Source of the DNA: Cumulibacter soli | GTDB lineage: Bacteria > Actinomycetota > Actinomycetes > Mycobacteriales > Antricoccaceae | Length of the DNA: 64,000 bases | Direction of reading: 5' to 3' | NCBI RefSeq assembly: GCF_004382795.1 | Contig: NZ_SMSG01000006.1 | Coordinates: 62,001 to 126,000 of the forward strand | Shown: positions 42,228-53,097 of the stretch, piece by piece | Layout of the letters: every line of letters begins with the position of its first letter | Position numbering within the stretch: position 1 is the stretch's first letter | The notes under the pieces: generated by a model | Told to the model about the DNA's origin: nothing | Seen by the model: only the letters and a program-made list of their open reading frames with translations | Databases searched by the model: none | Made by a program: the position numbers and the translations under genes

Positions 42228-42842
42228 ATGAATCCGGCCTCCGATGACGCCCGTTCCCGACGCGGCGACGGGTACAGCGCAATCACCAACGCTGCTCGCG
42301 AAATCTTCTCTGAACACGGGTACTCAGGAACCTCGATCCGGGACATTGCGCGAAAGGCCGGGCTCAGCCTGTCCGCGCTGTATTACTGGTATCCCAGCAA
42401 ACAGGCGTTGCTCGCGGCGATCATCGACGACGCCGACCGCGACTACCGCACCCGATACGACGAGGCGTTGGAGGACGCCGGGGACGATCCGGCAGCGCGG
42501 CTGGCTGCGCTGGTCCGCGCGACCATCGAGTTCCGAGTGGATCGCCGCATCGACAGCGCGATCACCGCTAGCGAACTACGCAACCTCGACCAAACGCACC
42601 ACGCTGATCTACGAGCGCTCAACCGCCGCGCCACCGGCGTGTGGAAGGAAATCATCGAGTCGGGCATCGCTGCGGGCGTCTTCACCTGCCAGTACCCGGA
42701 CGAGGCCAGGCGCACCGTGATCGCCGCCTGCAACGCCGTTGCTCAGTGGTACCGCACGGGCGGCGATGTCAGCCGCGAGCAACTCGTTGAGCGGTACATC
42801 AATATCGCGTACCGCGTGGTGCAGTATCAGCCCGCGACCTAA
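42228..42842 (+). CDS. TetR-family transcriptional regulator
   Basis: A 204-residue TetR repressor. The DNA-binding domain is residues about 15-62, with AAREIFSEHGYSGTSIRDIARKAGLSLSALYYWYPSKQALL, a textbook TetR HTH. The C-terminal ligand domain is helical (SAITASELRNLDQTHH; RTVIAACNAVAQWYRTGG), similar to FadR/KstR-type acyl-CoA sensors. It is divergent from the phosphotransferase and 77 nt upstream of the P450; either could be its target. Likely leaderless. Confidence 0.9.
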   Translation: MNPASDDARSRRGDGYSAITNAAREIFSEHGYSGTSIRDIARKAGLSLSALYYWYPSKQALLAAIIDDADRDYRTRYDEALEDAGDDPAARLAALVRATIEFRVDRRIDSAITASELRNLDQTHHADLRALNRRATGVWKEIIESGIAAGVFTCQYPDEARRTVIAACNAVAQWYRTGGDVSREQLVERYINIAYRVVQYQPAT

Positions 42843-42919
42843 CCGGGTTCTTGGTCGATCGTTCGGTACGGCGGTATCGTCGGCACTCAACCGACCTGCC
42901 GATACCTAAGGACTGCGTG

Positions 42920-44149
42920 ATGACGACGACGCCGACCCGAATCGACCTGTGGAGTTCAGCGTCTTTTCTGCAGGGGCAGCCGATCGACCAGTACCGCTGG
43001 CTGCACGAGAACGCACCGGTGTACTGGCACGACGCACCGGACGAGATCGGCGGCGGATTCTGGGTCGTCTCACCCTTGGACTTGGTCAAACAGGTCAGCT
43101 CCGACAACAAATTGTTCTCCAGTTACGCCAACGGAACGATGCTCTACGACCTGCCCGAAGACAGTCTGCGGGCCAGTCGCGCCATGATGCTGAACATGGA
43201 CCCCCCACAACACAATCGCTATCGCAAACTGGTGGGCCCACAGTTCATCCCGAAGAGTGCGCGCAAATGGGAAGTCGACATCGACGAGTTGGCCTCGCAG
43301 ATCATCGACGAGGTCTGCGAGGCCGGCGAATGCGACCTCGTCGCCGACATCGCCGGCAAACTCCCCTCGTACGTCGTGGCGAGACTGTTGGGCATTCCGC
43401 CGGAGGTTGGCGTCCGCCTGTACGACCTGACCGAGATCATGCACACCGCCCTCGACAGCGTCACGCCTGAACAGCGGGCCAAGGTGGCGGTGGAGTACGC
43501 GGAGTTCACCGCGAACCTGCACAAGGAGAAGACGGAGAACCCGACCGCTGATCTCGCCTCGCGGCTGGCGCACGCAGAGGTTGATGGGCACAAACTCACC
43601 AGTCAGGAGTACCAAGCCTTCATCACCCTGCTGGTCAACGCCGGCGGCGACACCACCCGTGGGCTGGTCGGCGGTGGCGTGCTCACACTGATCCAGCACC
43701 CGGACATCCTGGCCGACTTCCGGGCGCGCACCGATGAATTGATGCCGACGGCGATCGAGGAATTACTGCGTTACCAGAGTCCGGTCGTCCACTTTCGACG
43801 TACCGCAACCGAGGACACGATGCTCGGTGACACCGCGATCAAGAAGGGCGAGAAGGTCGCGATCTTCTATGCGGCAGCCAACCGCGACCCCGCGGTGTTC
43901 GAGAACCCGGACGAACTCGATCTCGAGCGCGACCCGAACCCGCACGTGGCCTTCGGCGGCGGCGGACCGCACTTCTGCCTGGGGTCGCACTTCGCGCGGA
44001 TCGAGATCGAGTCGATGTTTCGGCAGATCCTCTCCCGGCTGCACAACCTCGAACTCGTTGACGAACCCGTCTGGGTTCCGTCCAATTTCACCTCGGGACC
44101 GCAACGAGCACGGATCCGGTTCACGCCGTCGGCTAAGGCAAACGCGTAG
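42920..44149 (+). CDS. Cytochrome P450
   Basis: A 409-residue soluble bacterial P450. The I-helix oxygen-binding motif is NAGGDTTRG (about 240-248), the ExxR motif is EELLRYQSP, and the haem loop is FGGGGPHFCLGSHFAR with Cys353. The general pattern, with FRRTATEDTMLG and NRDPAVFENPDELDLERDPNPHVAFG, is close to the CYP125/CYP142/CYP124 type that hydroxylates sterol or lipid side chains, but the family cannot be fixed. AAGGA lies 7 nt before the ATG. No ferredoxin gene is adjacent. Confidence 0.94.
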   Translation: MTTTPTRIDLWSSASFLQGQPIDQYRWLHENAPVYWHDAPDEIGGGFWVVSPLDLVKQVSSDNKLFSSYANGTMLYDLPEDSLRASRAMMLNMDPPQHNRYRKLVGPQFIPKSARKWEVDIDELASQIIDEVCEAGECDLVADIAGKLPSYVVARLLGIPPEVGVRLYDLTEIMHTALDSVTPEQRAKVAVEYAEFTANLHKEKTENPTADLASRLAHAEVDGHKLTSQEYQAFITLLVNAGGDTTRGLVGGGVLTLIQHPDILADFRARTDELMPTAIEELLRYQSPVVHFRRTATEDTMLGDTAIKKGEKVAIFYAAANRDPAVFENPDELDLERDPNPHVAFGGGGPHFCLGSHFARIEIESMFRQILSRLHNLELVDEPVWVPSNFTSGPQRARIRFTPSAKANA

Positions 44150-44155
44150 ATCAAG

Positions 44156-44553
44156 CGGATGAGCCGGGCTGTACGCCGGATCCTGTCCACGGGCACCTCG
44201 CGGTGCACCGCTGGGCGACCATCCATCTGGGCCTGCCGTTGCCGACAGGCTCTAGCGGCCAACCCGCCAGCTCGGGCGAGCAGCCCTCAAACACTGGCGC
44301 AGTACGACGGTTTCCCGTCGTACCTCTTGGCCTTGCTCCGAGTGGGGTTTACCTAGCCGCCCCGGTCACCCGGAGCGCTGGTGGTCTCTTACACCACCGT
44401 TTCACCCTTACCTGCACTCGGCAGGCGGTCTGTTCTCTGTGGCACTGTCCCGCGGGTCGCCCCGGGTTGCCGTTAACAACCACCCTGCTCTGTGGAGTCC
44501 GGACGTTCCTCGGGCGGCGTACGCCGCCCGCGATCGCCCACCCGGCTCATCCG
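44156..44553 (-). ncRNA. rnpB: RNase P RNA (class A)
   Basis: A 398-nt RNA on the minus strand. The 5' end CGGATGAGCCGG pairs perfectly with the 3' end CCGGCTCATCCG to close the molecule. Inside are the invariant segments GAGGAACGTCCGGACTCC and ACAGAGCAGGGTGG near the 5' end, and the matching universal segments near the 3' part. It is the catalytic subunit that trims tRNA 5' leaders. A TACACT -10 element lies 8 nt before the predicted 5' end. It ends 6 nt from the P450 stop codon on the opposite strand. Confidence 0.95.
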
Positions 44554-44561
44554 CGAGATGC

Positions 44562-44603
44562 AGTGTAGGCCACCTCGGTGCCGTGCGCCGCGCCGAGTAC
44601 CGT
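44562..44603. promoter_or_regulatory. Divergent promoters of rnpB and the acyl-CoA ligase
   Basis: Minus strand: TACACT at 44567-44562, 8 nt before the rnpB 5' end. Plus strand: TACCGT at 44598-44603, 6 nt before the ligase ATG at 44610. The whole regulatory gap is only 56 bp. No convincing -35 hexamers are seen. Confidence 0.5.
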
Positions 44604-44609
44604 CGAGTC

Positions 44610-46265
44610 ATGGTTGAGAATGCCTACGATGCGCGCCCGTGGCTGGCGCAGTACGACGACGCAATGCCGCACGACCTCGACGTGTCATGGAACTCGATGC
44701 TGGAGGTCATCGCGCACAATGCCGCGAACCACCCCGATCACCGGCTGATCAAGTACTTCGACGGCGTACTGACGTATCGGCAGTTCGACGAACTCACCGA
44801 TGCCCTCGCCTGCGCGTTGGCCGCGCGCGGCATCGCGCCCACCGACCGAGTCGCGGTGATGACGCAGAACAACCCGCAGTTCATGCTCGCCATGGCCGGC
44901 ATCTGGAAAGCCGGCGCGACGATGGTGTCGGTGAACCCGATGAACCGCGAACGCGAAGTTACGTATATCGCCAATGACTCCGGCGCGAAGGCAATCATCT
45001 GCCTGGAGGACATCTACCGTGACGTCATCGAGGGCATCGTCGATGACACTCCCTTCGAGGTACTGATTACCACGAGCGAACTGGCGTATCAGACGCGCAA
45101 TGACGATCGGGTATTCACCGGCTCCGCGCAGGAGACTCCAGACGGAACGGTGAACCTGGAACAGATCATCGCCGAGCACCACGCCGAGAAGCCGCCACGG
45201 CACGAGCTGACGCGGGACGATATCGCGATTCTGACCTACACCTCCGGCACGACCGGTGAGCCGAAGGGCGCGACCAACACGCACGGCAACGTCCTACATA
45301 ACTCGGAGGTCTATCTTCGCTGGATCGGGCTGGAGGGTGCGGTGATCTTCGCCGTCGCTCCGCTGTTCCACATCACCGGCACGATCGGGCATGCGACTGT
45401 GGCGATGTATGGACCGGTCACGGTCGCTCTGAATCACCGCTTCGAGCCGCACGCCGCAGTCGATCTCATCGCCGAGCACGGCTGCACCTTCACCGTCGGC
45501 TCGATCACGGTCTTCATTGCGCTGATGAACACCGACGGAATCGACTCGTCGAAGCTGGCGACACTACAGAAGGTGTATTCCGGTGGAGCGCCCATCCCTG
45601 CGGCAGTACTTAACCGGTTCCGCGAATTCTCTGGCGGCAGGTACATCCACAATGCGTACGGGCTGACCGAGTCGACCTCTCCTACGCACCTGGTCCCGTT
45701 CGGCACCGACGCGCCGATTGATGATGAATCAGGTGCAGTGAGCGTCGGCGTGCCGATCCCCGGCACGGTCGTACGAGTGCTCGATGATGCCGGCGATCCG
45801 GTGCCGGTGGGCCAGGTCGGCGAGTTCGAGTCAGCCGGTCCGGGCATCGTGCCGGCGTACTGGGGCAAGCCTGCCGAGACCGCACGGTCGATCCCGGGCG
45901 GCGCACTGCGCACCGGGGACGTCGGTTTCATGAATGCCGAGGGCTGGTACTTCCTCGTTGACCGCAAGAAGGACATGATCAATGCGTCCGGCTACAAGGT
46001 TTGGCCACGCGAGGTCGAGGACGTGCTGTACACGCACCCGGCGGTCCGCGAAGCCGCCGTCGTCGGCGTCGCCGACGAGTACCGGGGTGAGACCGTGAAG
46101 GCGGTCATCTCGCTGAACCCGACCTTCGAGTCGACTCCCGCCGAGATCACGGCGTACTGCAAGGAGCGGATGGCTGCGTACAAGTACCCGCGGATCGTCG
46201 AGATTGTTGCGGAGTTGCCGAAGAACGCGTCCGGCAAGATCCTGCGTCGCGAGTTACGAGGTTAA
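44610..46265 (+). CDS. Acyl-CoA synthetase (AMP-forming, ANL superfamily)
   Basis: A 551-residue ligase activating a carboxylic acid to acyl-AMP then acyl-CoA. It has the P-loop YTSGTTGEPKGA, the substrate-site YGLTESTSP, the hinge DRKKDMINASGYKVWPREVED and the catalytic lysine in NASGKILRREL at the C-terminus. Chain length preference cannot be read. The ATG at 44610 is chosen because it has a -10 element 6 nt upstream; the open frame continues into rnpB, which is not protein coding. The TSUP gene follows after 9 nt. Confidence 0.93.
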   Translation: MVENAYDARPWLAQYDDAMPHDLDVSWNSMLEVIAHNAANHPDHRLIKYFDGVLTYRQFDELTDALACALAARGIAPTDRVAVMTQNNPQFMLAMAGIWKAGATMVSVNPMNREREVTYIANDSGAKAIICLEDIYRDVIEGIVDDTPFEVLITTSELAYQTRNDDRVFTGSAQETPDGTVNLEQIIAEHHAEKPPRHELTRDDIAILTYTSGTTGEPKGATNTHGNVLHNSEVYLRWIGLEGAVIFAVAPLFHITGTIGHATVAMYGPVTVALNHRFEPHAAVDLIAEHGCTFTVGSITVFIALMNTDGIDSSKLATLQKVYSGGAPIPAAVLNRFREFSGGRYIHNAYGLTESTSPTHLVPFGTDAPIDDESGAVSVGVPIPGTVVRVLDDAGDPVPVGQVGEFESAGPGIVPAYWGKPAETARSIPGGALRTGDVGFMNAEGWYFLVDRKKDMINASGYKVWPREVEDVLYTHPAVREAAVVGVADEYRGETVKAVISLNPTFESTPAEITAYCKERMAAYKYPRIVEIVAELPKNASGKILRRELRG

Positions 46266-46274
46266 CGACACTCC

Positions 46275-47036
46275 GTGGGCATCTGGGAAATCCTGCTGCT
46301 GGCCGTCGCCGGGATCCTCGGCGGATCGATCAACGCGATCGCCGGCGGCGGGTCACTCGTGACCTTTCCGGCGCTGATGGCGGCGGGAATGCCGCCGCTG
46401 CAGGCCAACGTCACCAACTCGGTCGGTCAATGGCCGGGGTACGTCGGCGGCGTGGTGGGCTTCCGCGAGGAGCTGCGCCCGCAGCAGCACCGCCTCCGTC
46501 AAGTCATCGTCGCCGCCATCATCGGGTCGATCACCGGCACGGTGTTGCTGTTGTCATTGCCGCCGGGGGCATTCGATGCGGTAGTTCCCGTACTTGTCCT
46601 CCTGGCCGCCGTACTGACGTTCTTTCAGCCGCGACTGAAGGAGTACGCGAAAGCTCGACAAGCCGCGCGATCCGGTCCGCAGTGGGAACTACCGGTCGCG
46701 GTCGGCATCGTCACGGCGTACGGCGGGTACTTCCTCGGTGGGCTCGGCGTGATCCTGCTGGGCGTACTGGCCGCGGTCTCCCCCGACACGCTGCGGCGCA
46801 GCAACGCGCTCAAGAGCGCGATCTCGCTCGTCACCGCGACGGTGGCCTTGGTGACCTACTCGCTGTTTGCTCCGGTGAATTGGACTGCGGTCGCGATCAC
46901 CGCGCCGACGGCACTCATCGGCGGATTGCTCGGAGCGCGACTCGCGACCAAGATCAGCGAAACTCTGCTGCGCTGGGTCGTGATTGTGCTCAGCCTCGGT
47001 GTCTCGATCTGGCTGTTCATTCAACTTTTCGTCTGA
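46275..47036 (+). CDS. TSUP (TauE/SafE) family transporter
   Basis: A 253-residue membrane protein with about eight segments in two repeats, each starting with the family pattern: GILGGSINAIAGGGSLVTFPALM near the N-terminus and the GGYFLGGLGVILLGVL repeat at about 140-160. The family exports sulfite, sulfoacetate and other organic anions. GTG start, 9 nt after the acyl-CoA ligase stop, so cotranscribed; export of a small carboxylate or sulfonate connected to the ligase is possible but not shown. Confidence 0.9.
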   Translation: MGIWEILLLAVAGILGGSINAIAGGGSLVTFPALMAAGMPPLQANVTNSVGQWPGYVGGVVGFREELRPQQHRLRQVIVAAIIGSITGTVLLLSLPPGAFDAVVPVLVLLAAVLTFFQPRLKEYAKARQAARSGPQWELPVAVGIVTAYGGYFLGGLGVILLGVLAAVSPDTLRRSNALKSAISLVTATVALVTYSLFAPVNWTAVAITAPTALIGGLLGARLATKISETLLRWVVIVLSLGVSIWLFIQLFV

Positions 47037-47341
47037 GCCGGTACGCCGCATTTCCGCCTCGGCACCCTCCGCCCGCTGGTTGCGCAATCCGACTCGACCG
47101 ACGTTGGTCCCCTGACAACGAGAGCTTCACGCGGCTCAAACATGTCGGCAATGGTTCTCACTTCCTCGTTACAGCGGCGAAAACGCTCAAGCGGGCGCAC
47201 TATCGAGCGGATGCAGGTGGGGCGCGAGACCGCGGCGATCCCTGAAATGTCCCAGTTCTAACCCAATCCCCACCACATCATTGTGTACCGATTGATCCAT
47301 ATGTTAAACACTGTGTATTCAATCACAGCGCGGGGGTTTCG
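47037..47341 (+). other. 305-bp gap before the peptide transporter operon
   Basis: No coding frame or RNA gene is seen here. The last 60 bp are AT-richer than the surroundings. TTGATC and TATTCA, 18 bp apart (about 47291-47320), are a plausible promoter for the downstream importer. A partial inverted repeat, GATTGA ... TCAATC, spans it and may be an operator. No terminator hairpin was recognised after the TSUP gene. Confidence 0.35.
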
Positions 47342-48988
47342 ATGGTGTATGACTTCAACCGACGACAGTTCCTATCCATCACTGCCGGGGCGATTTTCCT
47401 CAGCACCGTAGCCGCAGCCTGCGGTGGAACTGCTGGGCCCGATACCGGTTCTGAGGGTAACGAGGTCAGCGGCCGAAGCAGCGATGAGCCAAAGCGCGGC
47501 GGGACGCTGAAGATCGGTCTGGAGTCAGACTTCAACAGTTTCGCCCCGCCGACCGGACAATTCGACCCGGCTGGGCTCATTTACGCCAGCACGGTGTTCG
47601 ACACACTCATGGCCCTCGACGCCGAAGGGAAGGCGCAGCCGAACCTGGCCGAGTCGATGACCCCGAATGATGACCACACCGAGTTCACCATGAAGCTGCG
47701 CTCGGGAATCAAGTTCCATGACGGAACGCCACTGACCTCGGCGGAGGCGGTCAACGCCCTGACCGCGGTACAGACCGCCGCACTGACCGGTACCTCCCTG
47801 CTCAATCTGGATACCGTCAAGGCCACCGACGACCTCACCATCGTGATGACGACGAAAACATCCTGGCCGGCTTTCCCGACGTACCTGTGCGGCCAACTCG
47901 GGTATGTCCCGCACCCGGACACCATCGCCACCCCGGAGGGCGGCCTCGCACCGATCGGCACGGGACCATTCGTGTTCGAAGAGTGGGTTCAGGGCTCGCA
48001 CTTCTACGCCACGGCCAACGCGGAGTACTGGCAAGAAGGCCTGCCGTACGTCGACCGCGTCGAGTACACCACGATCTCCGATTCCACGAGCCGCGAGAAC
48101 TCGCTGCTGGCCGGAACGATCGACCTCATGCACTCCAGTGACTCGATCAACCAGCGCAACCTCAAGGGAAACGATCAGGTGCAGTACCTCACCGATCAGG
48201 ACAATCAGGTCGGCGAGCCGAGCATGAACATGATCATGATCAACTGCAAGGCGCCGGTCGTCAGTGATCTACGTATCCGCCAGGCACTCGCCTATGGTTT
48301 CGACAACGCGACGTACCAAGAGGTGCAGAACTTCGGCCTGTACGAACCGGCTTATGGCCTATTCCCAGGCAATCCGGACTACGCCGAGAGTGAGAAACTC
48401 TACCCTCGATATGACCCCGAGAAGGCCAAGAGTCTGGTCAAGGAGTACGAGGCGGAGCACGGTAAGGCCTCGATCTCGTACTCCACCACGAACACCGCGC
48501 GCCAGGGCCAGGTCGCGCAATTGCTGCAACAGCAGTTCGAGGCCATCGGCATCAGCCTGGAAATCAAGCAAATGGAGCAAGTCCAGCTCATCACCGAAGC
48601 ACTCATGGGCAACTATCAACTAGCCGGATGGCGTTCCTTCAACGCCCCGGATCCGGACGCCAATTACGTGTGGTGGAGTTCCCACACCTCCGCCCCGATC
48701 GGCGAGTCGGCCGTCAACTTCGCCCGGCACGAAGACCCAGAGACGCAGGCTGCGCTGGATAAGGGCCGAACCAGCCTGGACGAGGCCGATCGGCTCGCTG
48801 CCTACCAGAAGGTCAATGAGCGCTTTGCTCTCGACCTGCCGTACATATTCACCAGCCGCACGGTGTGGGGACTCTATGCAGCGAAGAAGGTAGAGAATTT
48901 CAACGGGAGGAACCTGCCCGACGGTGCGGAGGCCCTGAGCTACTTCGGCGGCACATTCTCCGCGGCGTCAACATGGCTCAACGCGTAA
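47342..48988 (+). CDS. Peptide-type ABC substrate-binding lipoprotein, Tat-exported
   Basis: A 548-residue family 5 binding protein. The signal has a twin-arginine motif NRRQFL followed by a hydrophobic stretch and a lipobox-like AAAC (Cys about 27), so export by Tat and lipid anchoring are expected. Domain signatures include GGTLKIGLESDFNSF, LAESMTPNDDHTEFTMKLRSGIKFHDGTPL and GTGPFVFEEW. It leads a four-gene importer operon. The ligand may be a di- or oligopeptide, nickel chelate or glycoside; sequence does not tell. Confidence 0.92.
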   Translation: MVYDFNRRQFLSITAGAIFLSTVAAACGGTAGPDTGSEGNEVSGRSSDEPKRGGTLKIGLESDFNSFAPPTGQFDPAGLIYASTVFDTLMALDAEGKAQPNLAESMTPNDDHTEFTMKLRSGIKFHDGTPLTSAEAVNALTAVQTAALTGTSLLNLDTVKATDDLTIVMTTKTSWPAFPTYLCGQLGYVPHPDTIATPEGGLAPIGTGPFVFEEWVQGSHFYATANAEYWQEGLPYVDRVEYTTISDSTSRENSLLAGTIDLMHSSDSINQRNLKGNDQVQYLTDQDNQVGEPSMNMIMINCKAPVVSDLRIRQALAYGFDNATYQEVQNFGLYEPAYGLFPGNPDYAESEKLYPRYDPEKAKSLVKEYEAEHGKASISYSTTNTARQGQVAQLLQQQFEAIGISLEIKQMEQVQLITEALMGNYQLAGWRSFNAPDPDANYVWWSSHTSAPIGESAVNFARHEDPETQAALDKGRTSLDEADRLAAYQKVNERFALDLPYIFTSRTVWGLYAAKKVENFNGRNLPDGAEALSYFGGTFSAASTWLNA

Positions 48989-49005
48989 GGGACCGGGCTT
49001 AATCA

Positions 49006-49956
49006 ATGCGGTTCCTCCTCAAGCGCTTCCTGATGCTCATCCCGGTGCTGCTGGTCGTCACCTTTGCCTCGTTCTATCTCACGAGCCTGTTGCCGGGCGA
49101 TCCAGCCGTCGCTGTGCTCGGCCCCGGTGCTACCGAGGAGGCAATCCAGCAGGAACGTGATCGGCAAGGCCTGGACGACAACATCCTCGTTCGTTACGGC
49201 AGTTATTTGGGAAACGTCGTACAAGGCGACCTCGGCACTTCGTCAACGACGAAGGAGGACGTCTCCACGATGCTCGGCCAACGGCTTCCGGTGACCTTGG
49301 AGCTGCTCGTCCTATCGCAGGTGATCGCGTTCGCGCTGTCGATACCTCTCGCGGCGTTCGCCGCGCGAAGACCCGGGTCACTGCTCGACCGCTTCAGCAC
49401 CGGCGGGGCCTTCGCGATGCTGGCCATACCCCCCTTCATGCTGGGTGTGCTGTTCGTCTACCTCTTCGCGGTGCAATGGCAAATTTTCCCCGCGACCGGG
49501 TACGTCCCGTTCACCACAGATCCAATGCAGAACCTCAAGACGATTGCCCTACCAGCCCTCACCCTCGGCTTAGGGTCCGTGGCGGTCTACCTTCGGGTTC
49601 TTCGCAGCGACATGATCAGCACGCTGCAACAGGACTTCATCACGATGGCTCGGGCCAAGGGGATGTCGCAGCGATGGATTCTGCTGCGACATGCCTTGAG
49701 ACCGTCAACCTTCAGTTTGATCACCGTCGCCGGCCTCAACATCGGCGCGTTGATCGGCGGAGCACTGATCGTGGAATCTGTCTTCGCGCTACCGGGTATC
49801 GGCACCCTCATCGTGACCGCCATCGGTCAGCGCGACTTCCTCACCGTCCAGGGCGTGGTCCTTGTTGCCGCAGCCGGGTACGTCCTCGTCAACTTCCTAG
49901 TAGATGTGCTGTACGGCATCGTCGATCCTCGAGTGCGGGTGGAACGTGAAGCCTAA
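49006..49956 (+). CDS. Peptide-type ABC permease, DppB-like
   Basis: A 316-residue inner-membrane permease with six segments. It begins MRFLLKRFLMLIPVLLVVTF and has LLPGDPAVAVLGPGATEEAI typical of DppB/OppB, and the coupling EAA loop DFITMARAKGMSQRWILLRHALRPS. It pairs with the DppC-like subunit, whose GTG start overlaps its end. Confidence 0.93.
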   Translation: MRFLLKRFLMLIPVLLVVTFASFYLTSLLPGDPAVAVLGPGATEEAIQQERDRQGLDDNILVRYGSYLGNVVQGDLGTSSTTKEDVSTMLGQRLPVTLELLVLSQVIAFALSIPLAAFAARRPGSLLDRFSTGGAFAMLAIPPFMLGVLFVYLFAVQWQIFPATGYVPFTTDPMQNLKTIALPALTLGLGSVAVYLRVLRSDMISTLQQDFITMARAKGMSQRWILLRHALRPSTFSLITVAGLNIGALIGGALIVESVFALPGIGTLIVTAIGQRDFLTVQGVVLVAAAGYVLVNFLVDVLYGIVDPRVRVEREA

Positions 49957-50877
49957 TGAAACGCAGGCTGGCGGCCTGGAAGATCTAGCGGGCACGTCGA
50001 CTGCCGTCGTACCGGCAACGGTTGCGGCAGGCGCGCCCGCAGTAGTCCCGGCCGGGCCCCCGAAACGCAAATTGGGCTGGGTGTTCTGGATTTCCGCCAC
50101 GTGGCTCATTCTGATCACACTCGCCGCGATCTTCGCGCCACTGTTGCCCCTTCATCCGCCGAACTCCACGGTCCCCGGCTCCGTCCCGTTCGAGCTTCCG
50201 AGCATCAACCATCTGCTCGGCACCGACACGCTCGGACGGGATCTGCTCTCGCGCGTCATCTACGGCGCCCGAGTCTCCTTGGTCGTCGGATTCGGCTCGA
50301 TCCTGATCGGCGTACTGATCGGCGGTTTGATGGGGCTTGTGGCGGGGTACGTCCGCGGCACAACTGACACGGTTCTGTCTGCGATAGGAAACGTAGCTCT
50401 GGCATTCCCAGCCCTCATCCTGTTGCTTGCCGTCGTAGCTTTCCTCGGTCAGAGCCTGCTCAATATCACCCTCGCGATCGGCGTACTGTCCATCGCGCCG
50501 ATATTCCGGGTGGTGCGCGGGACGACCGTGTCCTTTGCTGACCGTGAATTCGTCACCGCCGCCAAAGCCCTGGGCGCGAGTCGGTGGCGAGTGCTGTTCC
50601 GAGAGATCATGCCGAACGTCGTACCGATCGTCGTGTCGTACTCCTTCGTGTTCGTGGCGGTCTCGATCTTGGCGGAGTCCGGACTGGCATTCCTCGGCCT
50701 GTCCGTCCCGCTACCGACGGCGACATGGGGCGGGATCGTCGCCGAAGGCAAGACCTACTTGGCGAACGACCCACTGATCTGTCTGTGGCCGTCCCTCGCT
50801 CTGTTCTTCACCGTCCTCGCGCTCAACTTCGTCGGCGACCGACTGCGCGATCTATTCGACATCCGAGAGGCCAACCT

Positions 50878-50881
<4 letters not shown>
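49946..50881 (+). CDS. Peptide-type ABC permease, DppC-like
   Basis: A 311-residue permease. An unusual Ala/Val/Pro-rich cytoplasmic N-terminus of about 35 residues precedes the first membrane helix (GWVFWISATWLILITLAAIF); NHLLGTDTLGRDLLSRVIYGARVSL is the DppC/OppC signature and REFVTAAKALGASRWRVLFREIMPN is the EAA loop. The GTG at 49946 is preferred, with GGGTGGA before it, overlapping dppB-like by 11 nt. It overlaps the ATPase by 4 nt. Confidence 0.92.
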
Positions 50882-52998
<2,117 letters not shown>

Positions 52999-53000
52999 TC

Positions 53001-53026
53001 CGGCGCGGCGTTCGGTTGCCGCGCCG
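53001..53026. terminator. Terminator after the peptide transporter operon
   Basis: Perfect 9-bp arms CGGCGCGGC and GCCGCGCCG with an 8-nt loop begin 3 nt after the ATPase stop. Confidence 0.75.
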
Positions 53027-53063
53027 TGTTGAAAACACCGGACGCTGCACCCGGACGCGGCTG

Positions 53064-53089
53064 CTCAGCACGTGCCTTCTCAGCACGTG
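53064..53089 (+). repeat. 11-bp direct repeat in a convergent gap
   Basis: CTCAGCACGTG occurs at 53064-53074 and 53079-53089 (15-bp period), between the transporter operon and the RNase H/phosphatase gene. CACGTG is itself a palindrome. Function, if any, is unclear. Confidence 0.5.
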
Positions 53090-53097
53090 AGGCGTGC

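Noticed and set aside
44439-44609. Longer N-terminus of the acyl-CoA ligase
   Set aside because: The extension lies inside RNase P RNA, and a promoter element sits directly before the ATG at 44610.
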